This document shows, piece by piece, positions 25,936 to 35,849 of a stretch of 64,000 nucleotides of DNA; the stretch's first letter is position 1, and each line of letters starts with the position of its first letter. The stretch is from an uncultured Alphaproteobacteria bacterium (lineage in GTDB: Bacteria > Pseudomonadota > Alphaproteobacteria > HIMB59 > GCA-002718135). The position numbers and the translations under genes are program-made. Under the pieces are notes generated by a model. The model made no database searches, was not told the origin of the DNA, and saw only the letters and a list, made by a program, of their open reading frames with translations. Location: NCBI GenBank assembly GCA_902567135.1, contig CACFLO010000002.1, forward strand, positions 19,293-83,292. The letters run 5' to 3'.

Positions 25936-27669
25936 ATGTCAGAAAAAAAAAAATATAGATCAGCAGAGTGGTATAATTCAAAAACACATAAAAGAGATAC
26001 GTTTGTTCATCGAGGATGGATGCGCAATCAAGGTCATCCAAGTCATCTATTTGATGGTCGCCCTGTAATTGGTATTTGTAATACTTGGTCAGAATTAACT
26101 CCTTGTAATGGTCATTTTAGAGAAATAGCTGAGTCTGTAAAAAAAGGAGTATATGAAGCAGGAGGATTTCCATTAGAGTTCCCAGTGTTTTCTGCAAGTG
26201 AGTCAAATTTAAGACCTACGGCAATGTTGTTTCGAAATTTAGCAAGTATGGATGTGGAAGAGGCTATAAGAGGTAACCCAATTGATGGTGTAGTTTTATT
26301 AATGGGTTGTGATAAAACAACGCCCTCTCTTTTGATGGGTGCAGCAAGTGTAGATATTCCTACAATTGGTGTGTCTGGAGGACCAATGCTCAATGGACAT
26401 CATAAAGGAGAAACCATTGGTTCAGGAACGGGTGTTTGGCAATTAGATGCTGATTTAAGTGCAGGAAAAATTACTGAAGATGATTATGCTGAAGCAGAAA
26501 TTTCGATGAGTAGATCAAAGGGAAATTGTATGACGATGGGAACTGCTTCAACAATGGGGAGTATGGTAGAAGCACTTGGAATGGCATTACCTCACAATGC
26601 AGCAATACCAGCAGTAGATGCGAGACGTTATTCTTTGGCCCACATGTCAGGAATCAGAATAGTAGAAATGGTTAAAGAAAATCTTATAATGTCAAAAGTT
26701 GTATCTAAAGAATCTTTTGAAAATGCAATTAAAGTCAATGGGGCTATTGGTGGTTCTACAAATGCTGTAATACATCTTGCTGCAGTCGCAGGACGATTAG
26801 AAATAGAATTATCTTTAGATGATTGGGAAAAATGTGGGAAAGATATTCCTACACTTGTTAACTTACAGCCATCAGGAAAATATTTAATGGAAGACTTTTA
26901 TTATGCAGGCGGTGTTCCAGCTGTAATAAAACAACTTTTAGATAAAAATATTCTAAATAAAGATGCCCTAACAGTTAATGGCAAAACTATTGAAGAAAAC
27001 AATTTAAATGCAGAATGTTGGAATAAAGATGTAATTAAAGACTTTGCATCACCACTTGTTAATGATGGGGGTATAAAAATTTTAAAAGGCAATATTGCTC
27101 CTGATGGAGCTATTTTAAAACCTTCAGCTGCGAGTCCTAAATTAATGAAACACAAGGGAAGAGCCGTGGTGTTTGAAAGTATAGAAGAATTTCATGACAA
27201 AATTGATGATCCAAATTTATCAGTTGATGAGAATTCAATTTTAGTTTTAAAAAATTGTGGACCTAAAGGATATCCAGGTATGGCAGAAGTAGGAAATATG
27301 AGACTTCCACAAAAAATTCTCAAAAAAGGTATTAGAGATATGATACGAATTTCAGATGCAAGGATGAGTGGAACTGCTTTTGGTACTGTAATTCTCCATA
27401 CAGCTCCTGAAGCTGCAATTAAAGGTCCTTTAGCAGCTGTACAGAATGGTGACTTTATTGAAGTTGACGTTAACAATGGTAAGCTACATTTGGATGTTTC
27501 AGATGAAATAATAGCTGAAAGATTAAAAACATATCAACCTATATTACCAGACATTAAAGGTGGATATCAAAAAATGTATATTGATCATGTAATGCAAGCT
27601 GACAAAGGAGCAGACTTAGATTTTTTAGTTGGTAAAAGGGGCTCAGAGGTTAAAAGACATAGTCACTGA
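25936..27669 (+). CDS. IlvD/Edd family sugar-acid dehydratase (L-arabinonate dehydratase-like)
   Basis: 577 residues. Iron-sulfur cysteines are in LTPCNGHF, LLMGCDKTTPS and KGNCMTMGTAST, and the C-terminal substrate block is ISDARMSGTAFGTVILHTAPEAA. The N-terminus (KYRSAEWYNSK...HRGWMRNQGHP) is typical of the pentonate/hexonate dehydratase branch, whose members dehydrate L-arabinonate, D-xylonate or related aldonic acids, rather than IlvD of branched-chain synthesis. The product would be a 2-keto-3-deoxy sugar acid; no matching aldolase/dehydratase for it was recognised nearby. It precedes the PLP enzyme gene by eight bases. Confidence 0.85.
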   Translation: MSEKKKYRSAEWYNSKTHKRDTFVHRGWMRNQGHPSHLFDGRPVIGICNTWSELTPCNGHFREIAESVKKGVYEAGGFPLEFPVFSASESNLRPTAMLFRNLASMDVEEAIRGNPIDGVVLLMGCDKTTPSLLMGAASVDIPTIGVSGGPMLNGHHKGETIGSGTGVWQLDADLSAGKITEDDYAEAEISMSRSKGNCMTMGTASTMGSMVEALGMALPHNAAIPAVDARRYSLAHMSGIRIVEMVKENLIMSKVVSKESFENAIKVNGAIGGSTNAVIHLAAVAGRLEIELSLDDWEKCGKDIPTLVNLQPSGKYLMEDFYYAGGVPAVIKQLLDKNILNKDALTVNGKTIEENNLNAECWNKDVIKDFASPLVNDGGIKILKGNIAPDGAILKPSAASPKLMKHKGRAVVFESIEEFHDKIDDPNLSVDENSILVLKNCGPKGYPGMAEVGNMRLPQKILKKGIRDMIRISDARMSGTAFGTVILHTAPEAAIKGPLAAVQNGDFIEVDVNNGKLHLDVSDEIIAERLKTYQPILPDIKGGYQKMYIDHVMQADKGADLDFLVGKRGSEVKRHSH

Positions 27670-27677
27670 TATTATGT

Positions 27678-28730
27678 ATGCGTAGTAACTTTGTTCCACT
27701 AACAGCTCAAGAGTTAGTTGCTAGAATTAACAAAATTCCAAGAGTTAGTTTAGCTTTATTGCCGACTATTTTAGAATTTGCACCTAATATTTCTAAAGCA
27801 TTAGGTATAAAACTTTATATAAAAAGAGATGATTGTACAGCTCTTGCATTTGGAGGCAATAAAACTAGGCACTTAGAATTTATAATGGCAAAGGCCTTAT
27901 CTGGAAACTATGATTGTATTTTAACTGGTGCTTCGTCCCAATCTAATTTTTGTCGTCAGGCAGTCGCTGCAGCAAATAAATTAAACTTAGATAGCTTCTT
28001 AGTGTTAATGCACGGAATCAAAGGTAAGATGATGCAAGGTAATTTTTTACTATATAATATTTTAGGTGCAAATGTTAAAGTTGTTGAAGGAGAAGATTTA
28101 GAGCAAATTCCTAAACATTTAGATATAAAATATAATGAACTGATAAAAGAAGGAAGAAAGCCTTTACTAATTTATGGAGGTTTTGGAAAAGAAGATACTG
28201 TTCTTGCAGGAATTAGTTATGCTAACGCGATGGCTGAAATAGATTTACAAATGAAAGATCAAAATTTTATGGCTGATCATCTATTTGTTACTGCAGCTAA
28301 CATGACTCAAGCTGGATGTGAGTTAGGAGCTAAGGTTCTTAATTGGCCTACACGAATACAAGGAGTCTCACCAGTCTATTGGGAATTGAATATTAAAAAA
28401 GATATAGCTAGAATTTGTAATGAAGGAGCAAAGATGCTTGATGTAAACTTAGAGTTTACAGATAGTATGATTAACCATGACAATAATTATGTTGGTGAGA
28501 AATATGGAGCGCCCACAACAGATGGAATAAAAGCAATGAAACTTCTTGCAAAAAAAGAAGGAATAATTTTAGACCCTGTCTATACATCTAAAGGTTTTGC
28601 AGCCCTTTTAGATTATATTAAAAGAGGAATTATAAAAAAAGGTGAAAATGTAATATTTATGTTTACTGGTGGAAGCCCAGCTGTTTTTGCATATAATGAA
28701 GAATTATCAAAATCACAATCTTTAGACTAA
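27678..28730 (+). CDS. PLP-dependent D-cysteine desulfhydrase / L-cysteate sulfo-lyase family protein
   Basis: 350 residues, fold type II PLP enzyme of the ACC deaminase/DcyD family. The PLP lysine is in RDDCTALAFGGNKTRHLEF, followed by LTGASSQSNFCRQAVAAA (Ser/Asn of the phosphate and carboxylate site) and FMFTGGSPAVFAY at the C-terminus. Family members release sulfide or sulfite plus pyruvate and ammonia from D-cysteine or L-cysteate (CuyA), or deaminate ACC. Marine relatives include CuyA, but the substrate cannot be fixed here. It lies directly after the sugar-acid dehydratase and is convergent with the FAD dehydrogenase gene. Confidence 0.8.
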   Translation: MRSNFVPLTAQELVARINKIPRVSLALLPTILEFAPNISKALGIKLYIKRDDCTALAFGGNKTRHLEFIMAKALSGNYDCILTGASSQSNFCRQAVAAANKLNLDSFLVLMHGIKGKMMQGNFLLYNILGANVKVVEGEDLEQIPKHLDIKYNELIKEGRKPLLIYGGFGKEDTVLAGISYANAMAEIDLQMKDQNFMADHLFVTAANMTQAGCELGAKVLNWPTRIQGVSPVYWELNIKKDIARICNEGAKMLDVNLEFTDSMINHDNNYVGEKYGAPTTDGIKAMKLLAKKEGIILDPVYTSKGFAALLDYIKRGIIKKGENVIFMFTGGSPAVFAYNEELSKSQSLD

Positions 28731-28735
28731 GTTCC

Positions 28736-30106
28736 TCAATCAAAAATTTTACCTGGATTCATTATATTATTTTGATCAAAACTTTTTTTAATTAATTTCA
28801 TTAAAAGTATATTATCTGGATGCTGTTTAAGTAAATACTCTTTTTTTTGAAGACCAATTCCATGCTCTCCAGTTATGGTTCCTTCTAGTTTCAGGGCTTT
28901 ATCAATTAATTTATCACTAAAACTTCTAATATATTTATATTGATCTTCTTTTTTGGGATCATAAATAATTGTTACATGGAAATTCCCATCACCAACATGC
29001 CCTACCATAGGTGCCTTTAATCCATTATTTTGAATTTCATTTTCTGCAAACTGAATACACTCAACTAAATTTGAAATAGGCACACATACATCTGTTGTAT
29101 AGACTCTAATGTTGTTTCCTTGTGCCTTAACTGAATAATAGACATTATGTCTTGCTTTCCATATTTTATTTCTTTCTTCTGTTGTTCTGGCCCATGTAAA
29201 ATCACTTCCATTATGATTTTTGGAAATTTCTTCAACAATCTCAATTGATTCTTTATTTGAATCTTCACTTCCATGAAATTCATAAAACAAAGTTGGTAAA
29301 GGCTTAAAATTATCTAAGTTTGAATATTTTATGCTTATTTCCATTTGATCTTTATTTAATAATTCAATCCTAGCAATAGAAGCACCATATTGAATAATTT
29401 CTTGAGCAGTTATTACTGCAGATTCTAGATCTTGAAATTGACTTACAGCACTCATAATACTTTCAGGAATAGGGGATAATTTAAGTTGAACCTCAGTAAT
29501 AATTCCAAGGGTTCCCTCTGATCCAACAAATAGATTTGTTAAGTTATAGCCAGCAGATGATTTTTTTGCTCTTGTTCCAGTTTTAATAATATCACCATTA
29601 GCAAGAACCACTGTTAATCCCATTACTACTGTTCGCATCGTACCATATTTAACGGCCATTGTTCCAGAAGCAGAACAAGCTGCCATTCCACCTAAAGCCG
29701 CATTAGCTCCAGGATCAATTGGAAAGAAAACCCCTTTATCTTTTAAATTTTCATTTAATTGCTCTCTTGATACATTGGCTTGAACTCTGCAATCAAAATC
29801 TTCAGCATTTACTTTCAAAATTTTATCAAATTTTTCTAATGAAATTGTTATACCATCAGCATTACCTACTGCATGACCTTCTAAAGATGTGCCAGTTCCA
29901 TAAGGCACAACAGGCGTTCCATGAGCGTTACAAAGCTTTAATATTTTAGATAATTCTTCATTTGAATGTGGAAACACAACTGCCTGAGGTTTGATAGGAT
30001 CATAAGCGTCTTCACCTTTAGAAAAATTAACCAGCACTGATTCTGAAGTTGTAAACCGATCTTCTAACAAGTCTATAAGTTCTTTTTGCAATACTTCATT
30101 TTTCAT
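28736..30106 (-). CDS. FAD-linked 2-hydroxyacid oxidoreductase (D-lactate dehydrogenase / GlcD type)
   Basis: 456 residues. The PCMH-type FAD domain has VVPYGTGTSLEGHAVG and DPGANAALGGMAACSASGT, SAGYNLTNLFVGSEGTLGIITE is the second FAD block, and the C-terminal oxidase domain has PMVGHVGDGNFHV and GTITGEHGIGLQKKEYL. It most resembles the D-lactate dehydrogenase (cytochrome)/glycolate oxidase subunit GlcD group that feeds electrons from D-2-hydroxyacids to quinone or cytochrome c. No GlcE/GlcF partners are present, which favours a single-subunit D-lactate-type enzyme. Confidence 0.85.
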   Translation of the reverse strand: MKNEVLQKELIDLLEDRFTTSESVLVNFSKGEDAYDPIKPQAVVFPHSNEELSKILKLCNAHGTPVVPYGTGTSLEGHAVGNADGITISLEKFDKILKVNAEDFDCRVQANVSREQLNENLKDKGVFFPIDPGANAALGGMAACSASGTMAVKYGTMRTVVMGLTVVLANGDIIKTGTRAKKSSAGYNLTNLFVGSEGTLGIITEVQLKLSPIPESIMSAVSQFQDLESAVITAQEIIQYGASIARIELLNKDQMEISIKYSNLDNFKPLPTLFYEFHGSEDSNKESIEIVEEISKNHNGSDFTWARTTEERNKIWKARHNVYYSVKAQGNNIRVYTTDVCVPISNLVECIQFAENEIQNNGLKAPMVGHVGDGNFHVTIIYDPKKEDQYKYIRSFSDKLIDKALKLEGTITGEHGIGLQKKEYLLKQHPDNILLMKLIKKSFDQNNIMNPGKIFD

Positions 30107-30145
30107 ATATTAATATCTAACTATCAAACTCTCCAAAAAAAAGAA

Positions 30146-31345
30146 ATGCAAGAAATAAAAGAATTAAATAATTTATTATATAAATATGTTGATGAAGGAT
30201 TTTTCCCAGGCTTTCAATGGCAAATAAACATTAATAATAAAAAATATTCAGGAAAATATGGTTTCAATAATATTGAAACAAAAGTAGATGTTTTAGAAAA
30301 TTCTCTTTACAGAATTTGGTCAATGACAAAACCTATAGTAGCTGTCGCAGCTTTACAGTTAATTGAAGGAAATAAAATTAGTTTGGATGATTCTATTACA
30401 GAATACCTTCCAGAATTTAACAATTTAAAAGTAATGAAAAAAGAAGACGGTAATGTTGGGGATATAGAAATGATAATAAAATACCCAACAATAAAAGATC
30501 TTTTTCTTCACACAGCTGGATTTTCATACAATTTTTTAGCAGATCCTGTAGGCAAAGAATACGATCATCTGAAATTATTCAATTCAGATACAACAACTTT
30601 AGCTGAAGAAATCAAAATTCTTGCTAAGGCTCCACTTCTATTTCAACCTAATACAAGTTGGCGTTACTCTGTTTCAATGGATGTATTGGCTAGAATTATT
30701 GAGGTTGTATGTGGTGACTCTTTACAAAATATTTTACAACAAAAAATTTTTAATCCTTTAGACATGAAAGATACAGGATTCACCGTTTCTGAAGAAAATC
30801 AAAATCGAGTAATGACATCATATGAATTTGATCCATTAAAAATGAAGTTAACTGAATTAATTTCTGATCCACAGAAAATTGGAAATTATGGATACCCACT
30901 TGATGTAAAGTCTTATGCAAGAGGAGGGCATGGACTTTTCTCAAGTTTAAATGATTATGTAATTTTTGCAGAAATGTTGCGTACTGGTAAATCAGAAAAA
31001 GGAGAGCAAATTCTAAACGACCAAACATTAAAACTAATGTCCACTAATTTTTTAGAACCTAAATTTTTTCCAATTGAAATTGCTACTATAGGCATTGTAA
31101 AAGATGAAAACTATATTAATGGATTAGAATCGTATGGATGGGGTCTTGGCTGTAGAACTTTACTGGATCCATCAAAACAAAATAACTTAGGGTCTATTGG
31201 CGAGTTTGGTTGGGCAGGTGCAGCCTCAACATATTTCTTAGTTGATAATAAGAAAAATTTATCAGCAACTATTATGACTCAAGTATTATTTGGAAATCCC
31301 GAACTCACAAGAGAGTTTTATAAATATATTTATTCTAACTTTTAA
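30146..31345 (+). CDS. Serine hydrolase, beta-lactamase class C / esterase family
   Basis: The frame opens at 30086, but the first twenty codons overlap the start of the divergent FAD dehydrogenase gene; the ATG at 30146 is chosen, giving 399 residues. The nucleophile Ser-x-x-Lys is in RIWSMTKPIVAVAALQLIE, the Tyr motif is in WRYSVSMDVLARII, and GEFGWAGAASTYFLVD supplies the KTG-equivalent loop (here GWAGA). No signal peptide is present, so it is probably a cytosolic esterase or amidase rather than a beta-lactamase. Ribosome-site support is weak (A-rich). Confidence 0.82.
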   Translation: MQEIKELNNLLYKYVDEGFFPGFQWQININNKKYSGKYGFNNIETKVDVLENSLYRIWSMTKPIVAVAALQLIEGNKISLDDSITEYLPEFNNLKVMKKEDGNVGDIEMIIKYPTIKDLFLHTAGFSYNFLADPVGKEYDHLKLFNSDTTTLAEEIKILAKAPLLFQPNTSWRYSVSMDVLARIIEVVCGDSLQNILQQKIFNPLDMKDTGFTVSEENQNRVMTSYEFDPLKMKLTELISDPQKIGNYGYPLDVKSYARGGHGLFSSLNDYVIFAEMLRTGKSEKGEQILNDQTLKLMSTNFLEPKFFPIEIATIGIVKDENYINGLESYGWGLGCRTLLDPSKQNNLGSIGEFGWAGAASTYFLVDNKKNLSATIMTQVLFGNPELTREFYKYIYSNF

Positions 31346-31350
31346 TTATT

Positions 31351-32214
31351 TTGATAAAATTTAAATCATTAGAGAGTCTAGGTATGCTGTTTGCAGTAAT
31401 GGCTTATTTTTCTTTTTCTCTATTAGATGTTGTTCAAAAAACGGCTGTTATCTATCATTCAGTTTTTCAATTATTGTTTATAAAATATTGTTTTGTATTA
31501 GTTTTATCTTTAGTTGAGGCAAAAAGAAAAAAAAATTATACTTTTTATAAATCAGGTAATATTAAAATTCAATTATTACGAAGTGTTTTGTCTATTGTTG
31601 AGTCAGGCTGTTTTATATTGGCATTTCGTTATTTATCGCTAGCAGATGTTCATAGCATAGCTTCTCTTACACCAGTAATAGTTGTAGCTTTATCTGCCTT
31701 AATTTTGAGAGAGCATGTTTCTCTTAGAACATGGATTGCAATTTTCATCGGCTTTATTGGTGTCTTGATTATTATGAGACCAGGATTATCAATATTTGAT
31801 CCTAAGTCATTAATCCCACTTGCGGGTGCTTTTTTTCTAAGCATTTATCAAGTAGTAACTAGAAAAGCTTCTGAAAAAGACTCCAACGAAACATGTTTAT
31901 TTTACACATCAATAGTAGGAATTATATTAATGGGAATAATAGGGTATAATTATTGGCAGCCTTTAATGAATTTATCATTAATATTTTTTATAGCTATGGG
32001 TTTTTTCTTTTCTTTAGGTCTCTATTTTCAAATCATTGCTTTAAGTTTGGCTAGAGCAGGTATTATTCAACCATTTCATTATACTTTAATTTTTTGGGCA
32101 ATAATTTTAGGTTATATATTTTATGATGATCTACCCGATGTCCCTACATTAATTGGAGGACTAATAATTACAGTTTCTGGAATTTACACTTTATATATTA
32201 AAGAGCAAAAATAG
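31351..32214 (+). CDS. EamA/DMT family transporter
   Basis: 287 residues from a TTG start (31351), or 276 from ATG at 31384. The longer form gives the short polar N-terminal tail usual in this family, so I keep it, with the start uncertain. Ten transmembrane helices form two EamA repeats, with ADVHSIASLTPVIVVALSALIL and a C-terminal ARAGIIQPFHYTLIFWAIILGY block. DMT-family proteins export or import amino acids, nucleosides or other metabolites; the substrate is not predictable. It begins five bases after the serine hydrolase stop, suggesting cotranscription. Confidence 0.85.
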   Translation: MIKFKSLESLGMLFAVMAYFSFSLLDVVQKTAVIYHSVFQLLFIKYCFVLVLSLVEAKRKKNYTFYKSGNIKIQLLRSVLSIVESGCFILAFRYLSLADVHSIASLTPVIVVALSALILREHVSLRTWIAIFIGFIGVLIIMRPGLSIFDPKSLIPLAGAFFLSIYQVVTRKASEKDSNETCLFYTSIVGIILMGIIGYNYWQPLMNLSLIFFIAMGFFFSLGLYFQIIALSLARAGIIQPFHYTLIFWAIILGYIFYDDLPDVPTLIGGLIITVSGIYTLYIKEQK

Positions 32215-32221
32215 TTATTAA

Positions 32222-33916
32222 TTATAGAAAATTAAAATCACACCCTTCAAAAGCAGGTAAAATCGATTCTAAATATAGCTTTTTATAACCACGAGAAAAT
32301 TGATTTTTTTTCAATTTTAATTTTTGGAATCTTTTTTGTATTTCTTTTTTACTTACCATTAAATCAATCGTTTTATTTTTTTCAGATAACTTAATTTTAT
32401 CTCCTGTTTTAACAATTGATAATGGTCCTTTCTTACTTCCTTCGGGAGTAACATGTAAAATGATAGTTCCAAATGCTGTACCACTCATTCTTGCATCAGA
32501 AATTCTTACCATATCCTTAACTCCTTTTTTTGCTAATTTTTTTGGAATTGGTAAATAACCTGCTTCTGGCATACCAGAGTCAGTAGAAGGGCCTGCATTT
32601 CTTAAAATTAGTATATCTTTTTCAGAAACTTTTAGATTTGGATCATCTATTCGATTTGATAAATCTTTTAAGGAATTAAAAACCAAGGCTTTTCCTTCAT
32701 GTTCTAATAATTTTGATGTTGCAGCTGCTCTTTTTAAAATAGCGCCTTCAGGTGCTAAACTTCCAAATAAGACGACAATTCCACCTTGCTTATTAATAGG
32801 CTTTGCTTTGGAAAAAATATAAGATCTGTTTGTTTGTTTATTATTAAAATTTTTTAATCTTTCTTTTAATGAAATACCCTCTAAATTTTTGCATTCTAAA
32901 TTCAAACTATTTTTTAATTCATAAAGTACACTATCTAATCCACCTGCATTATGAAAATCTTCCATATAACCTGTTCCAACAGGTTTCAAATTAACAAGAA
33001 CTGGAGTTTCATTTGAGATTTTATTAATTTTTTTTAAATCAATCTTAATATTTAATCTTCTAGCCATTGCTGTTAAGTGTATTAATGCATTTGTTGATCC
33101 TGATATTGCAAACAGTACCCTAAGAGCATTTTCAAAAGATTTTTTGTTTATATAATTTTTAGGAGTAATTTTTTTTTGTAATATTTTTGTTGCAGCAATT
33201 TCACCTGTATTTTCTGCTATTCTTAATCTATCAGCATGCACAGCAGGTGCAGTAGCAGAATTTATTGGCATAACACCTAATACCTCAGATAAAATTGCCA
33301 TGGTGCTTGCAGTTCCCATTACAGGGCATGTTCCTGAGGTAGTAGCTAAATTATTTTCTACTTTCTCAATTTCTTTTTTGGAGAGTTCATTGGATCTAAA
33401 TTGTGACCAATATTTTCTACAATCTGTGCATGCACCAACTCTCTCATTATTATACATGCCGGTCATCATTGGACCTGGAACCATTAAAACAGATGGAACA
33501 TCCGTAGAAAAACTACCCATCATTAGTGCGGGGATATTTTTATCACAACCTCCAAGCAAAATGACTGAGTCCATGGGCTGTGCATTTATCATTTCTTCAA
33601 CACACATTGACATTAAATTTCTGTACATCATGGAAGTTGGATTTAAAAAAGTTTCACCAAGAGAAATCATCGGAAATACAATTGGTAATGCGCCATTAGA
33701 CAAAATACCAATTTTTAAACTTTCTAAAATTTCTGGAAAATTTCTATGACAATTATTAAAACCACTTTCAGTGTAGCAAATTCCTACTATAGGTTTATTT
33801 AATGATTTGTTTGTATAACCCATGGATTTAGCAAAAGATCTTCTAAGAAATTTTGAAAATTCTTTATCCCCATAGTTTGTCAGACCTTTATCAATTCCTA
33901 AGTGTTTTTTTTTCAT
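32222..33916 (-). CDS. IlvD/Edd family dehydratase (second copy, divergent)
   Basis: 564 residues. Cysteines of the iron-sulfur site are in FNNCHRNF, LLGGCDKNIPA and SGTCPVMGTAST, and the C-terminal ISDARMSGTAFGTIILHVTPEGS is intact. It is clearly a different branch from the dehydratase at 25.9-27.7 kb, with a lysine-rich region around residues 330-365. It is linked by a four-base overlap to a TIM-barrel isomerase and then a Gfo/Idh dehydrogenase, an arrangement fitting dehydration of an aldonic or uronic acid. The substrate is unknown. Confidence 0.83.
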   Translation of the reverse strand: MKKKHLGIDKGLTNYGDKEFSKFLRRSFAKSMGYTNKSLNKPIVGICYTESGFNNCHRNFPEILESLKIGILSNGALPIVFPMISLGETFLNPTSMMYRNLMSMCVEEMINAQPMDSVILLGGCDKNIPALMMGSFSTDVPSVLMVPGPMMTGMYNNERVGACTDCRKYWSQFRSNELSKKEIEKVENNLATTSGTCPVMGTASTMAILSEVLGVMPINSATAPAVHADRLRIAENTGEIAATKILQKKITPKNYINKKSFENALRVLFAISGSTNALIHLTAMARRLNIKIDLKKINKISNETPVLVNLKPVGTGYMEDFHNAGGLDSVLYELKNSLNLECKNLEGISLKERLKNFNNKQTNRSYIFSKAKPINKQGGIVVLFGSLAPEGAILKRAAATSKLLEHEGKALVFNSLKDLSNRIDDPNLKVSEKDILILRNAGPSTDSGMPEAGYLPIPKKLAKKGVKDMVRISDARMSGTAFGTIILHVTPEGSKKGPLSIVKTGDKIKLSEKNKTIDLMVSKKEIQKRFQKLKLKKNQFSRGYKKLYLESILPAFEGCDFNFL

Positions 33917-34740
33917 AAATTTTTAACAATATTATTAATTACAGAATAACTTTCCGTTAAAATTTCATCCTTTTCTTTTTCCCAACCGTATACCTGTGCT
34001 TCATACTCCACAGATAAGGCGCCAGAGTAACCAAATTTATCTAATTTTGTAATTAATTTTGTAAAATCAATATTTCCCTTACCAATTGGGGGAAATTGAA
34101 AATATGGGTATAATCCCATTGCATCTTTTATATGAACATGAATTATTTTTTTTGCTAAAAGATCTAAAGTATCATCTAAATTAATTTTTTGAGCCTCAAA
34201 ATGACTTGGATCATAGTTTACAAATATTTTTTCACTATCAATTTTTTTCCAAATATTAATAAAGTCTAAATGCGAATGAAAAACATGTCCAACGATTGCT
34301 TCTATCGCTATTTTAATATTCTTTTTTTCGGCGTACTTTAAAATTTTTTCAACTGAATTATAAAATATATCTGTTTGTTTATTTTTCATATCTTCACTAA
34401 TCAATTCACCAGATAATATATGTACAATTGGTGAATTTAAGTAGTTTGCATGATCAATGCACTTATTTACATAATTTACATTATGATTTCTTAAATCAAC
34501 ATCTAAACAACTTAAATCTATATGTGCTCCAATTGACGATATATTTAAATTGTATTCTTTTACTAATTTATTAATCCTATCAAGTTGTTTAGTTGTTGTT
34601 TTATCGTCAATATGTGGTTTTGCCCAAGGCAAAGTTTCAGCATTAATTTCAATACAATCATAATTACTGTTTGAAACTTTGTTAAAAACAATATCTAAAT
34701 TTTCTTTATCTAATAATACTGTACTTATTCCAATTTTCAT
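33913..34740 (-). CDS. Sugar phosphate isomerase/epimerase (xylose isomerase-like TIM barrel)
   Basis: 275 residues, AP endonuclease family 2 fold. Metal-site candidates are Glu in KIAIEAIVGH, Asp/His in VNYDPSHFEAQ, His in KIIHVHIKD and Glu in GALSVEYEAQ. Relatives isomerise or epimerise keto sugars, or are inosose dehydratases and 3-keto-glycoside enzymes working with Gfo/Idh oxidoreductases. It overlaps both neighbours by four bases, so the three minus-strand genes form one operon. Confidence 0.82.
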   Translation of the reverse strand: MKIGISTVLLDKENLDIVFNKVSNSNYDCIEINAETLPWAKPHIDDKTTTKQLDRINKLVKEYNLNISSIGAHIDLSCLDVDLRNHNVNYVNKCIDHANYLNSPIVHILSGELISEDMKNKQTDIFYNSVEKILKYAEKKNIKIAIEAIVGHVFHSHLDFINIWKKIDSEKIFVNYDPSHFEAQKINLDDTLDLLAKKIIHVHIKDAMGLYPYFQFPPIGKGNIDFTKLITKLDKFGYSGALSVEYEAQVYGWEKEKDEILTESYSVINNIVKNL

Positions 34741-35849
34741 GAATATTTTGGAATATTTAAAGGGGTGTTCTTAGGAATTGGAAAATCAACCCATCTTCTT
34801 TCATTTTTTGATATATAAGAAGCAAATACAACTTCTAATGCTTTTAAACCGTCTGTACCATTTACAAATACTTTTTTATTAGATGAAATGTTATCACAAA
34901 ATCCTTGTAATTCTTTTTGATATGGGTTTGTTCTCTCAGGTTTAACAGTTATCCAACCACCCTTAAACTCTTTCCACCAAGCATCTGGATAGTAATTGTT
35001 TTTTAAAAAATCTGGAATTTCACTTAAAGGTTTTTCTGTGTATACAGCTAGGGGAACTGCATGAAATGGATTTATAGTTTCAGTATTAAAATGAATCGCT
35101 CCTTCAGAACCGTAAAGATCAGTCCCATCACCTATAGCGGGTGAGTATCTATCTGAGGCAATAGTTCCAACTGCTCCGCTTTCCATGTTAAGTAGTATAT
35201 GGACATTGTCATCAACTTTAGCTGGAATTTCACTATGTTTAAGTTCTGCAACTAAACTTTTATATTCACCTAATAAATACCTAATCATATCTATTCGGTG
35301 TATTGCTAAATCGATTATTGTAGCTCCTCCAGATTGATCTAAAATATATCTATATGGAGTTGCTGCTGGAAAAACAGAATATTTCTCAGAATATATTGTT
35401 CTAAAAGAATGAATTTTACCTATAAAATTCATATCTAGTAATCTTTTAACTATTTGAACTTGACTCCAAAATCGTTGATTGAAACCTATTTGCAGTTGAA
35501 CCTTATTTTCATTACAAGCATCAATCATTTCATTAGCTTCCTGCAGGTTTATAGAAATAGGTTTTTCACAAAAAATATGTTTCTTTTTATTTGCAGACTT
35601 AATTGTAAGTTCATGATGCAAGTTATTAGGAGTTGCAATTATTACTGCATCTATTTCATCATCATTAATAATATCATCATGTTCAGATACTACATTATCA
35701 ATTTTCCACTTATCAGCAGCTTCTTTTGCTCTAGATTTATCAACATCGAAAATTGATTTAATTTTTACATTTTTAATATTGCTCAATGCTGGACCATGGC
35801 AGAGGTTAAAAACCGCACCCGAACCAAAAACTCCAAAATTTAGATCCAT
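34737..35849 (-). CDS. Gfo/Idh/MocA family NAD(P)-dependent oxidoreductase
   Basis: 370 residues. The Rossmann N-terminal domain starts LNFGVFGSGAVFNLCHGPAL, with the family signature IFCEKPISINLQEANEM (Glu-Lys-Pro). The C-terminal alpha/beta domain carries the substrate-site segment GGATIIDLAIHRIDMIRYLLG with the conserved Asp and His. It oxidises a sugar or cyclitol hydroxyl with NAD(P). It is first in the operon with the TIM-barrel protein and the dehydratase, and divergent from xylB across an 80-base gap holding overlapping palindromes next to its start codon. Confidence 0.87.
   Translation of the reverse strand: MDLNFGVFGSGAVFNLCHGPALSNIKNVKIKSIFDVDKSRAKEAADKWKIDNVVSEHDDIINDDEIDAVIIATPNNLHHELTIKSANKKKHIFCEKPISINLQEANEMIDACNENKVQLQIGFNQRFWSQVQIVKRLLDMNFIGKIHSFRTIYSEKYSVFPAATPYRYILDQSGGATIIDLAIHRIDMIRYLLGEYKSLVAELKHSEIPAKVDDNVHILLNMESGAVGTIASDRYSPAIGDGTDLYGSEGAIHFNTETINPFHAVPLAVYTEKPLSEIPDFLKNNYYPDAWWKEFKGGWITVKPERTNPYQKELQGFCDNISSNKKVFVNGTDGLKALEVVFASYISKNERRWVDFPIPKNTPLNIPKYS

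Noticed and set aside
33300..33749. 149-codon plus-strand ORF inside the second dehydratase gene
   Set aside because: Shadow of the conserved IlvD/Edd reading frame; no independent support.
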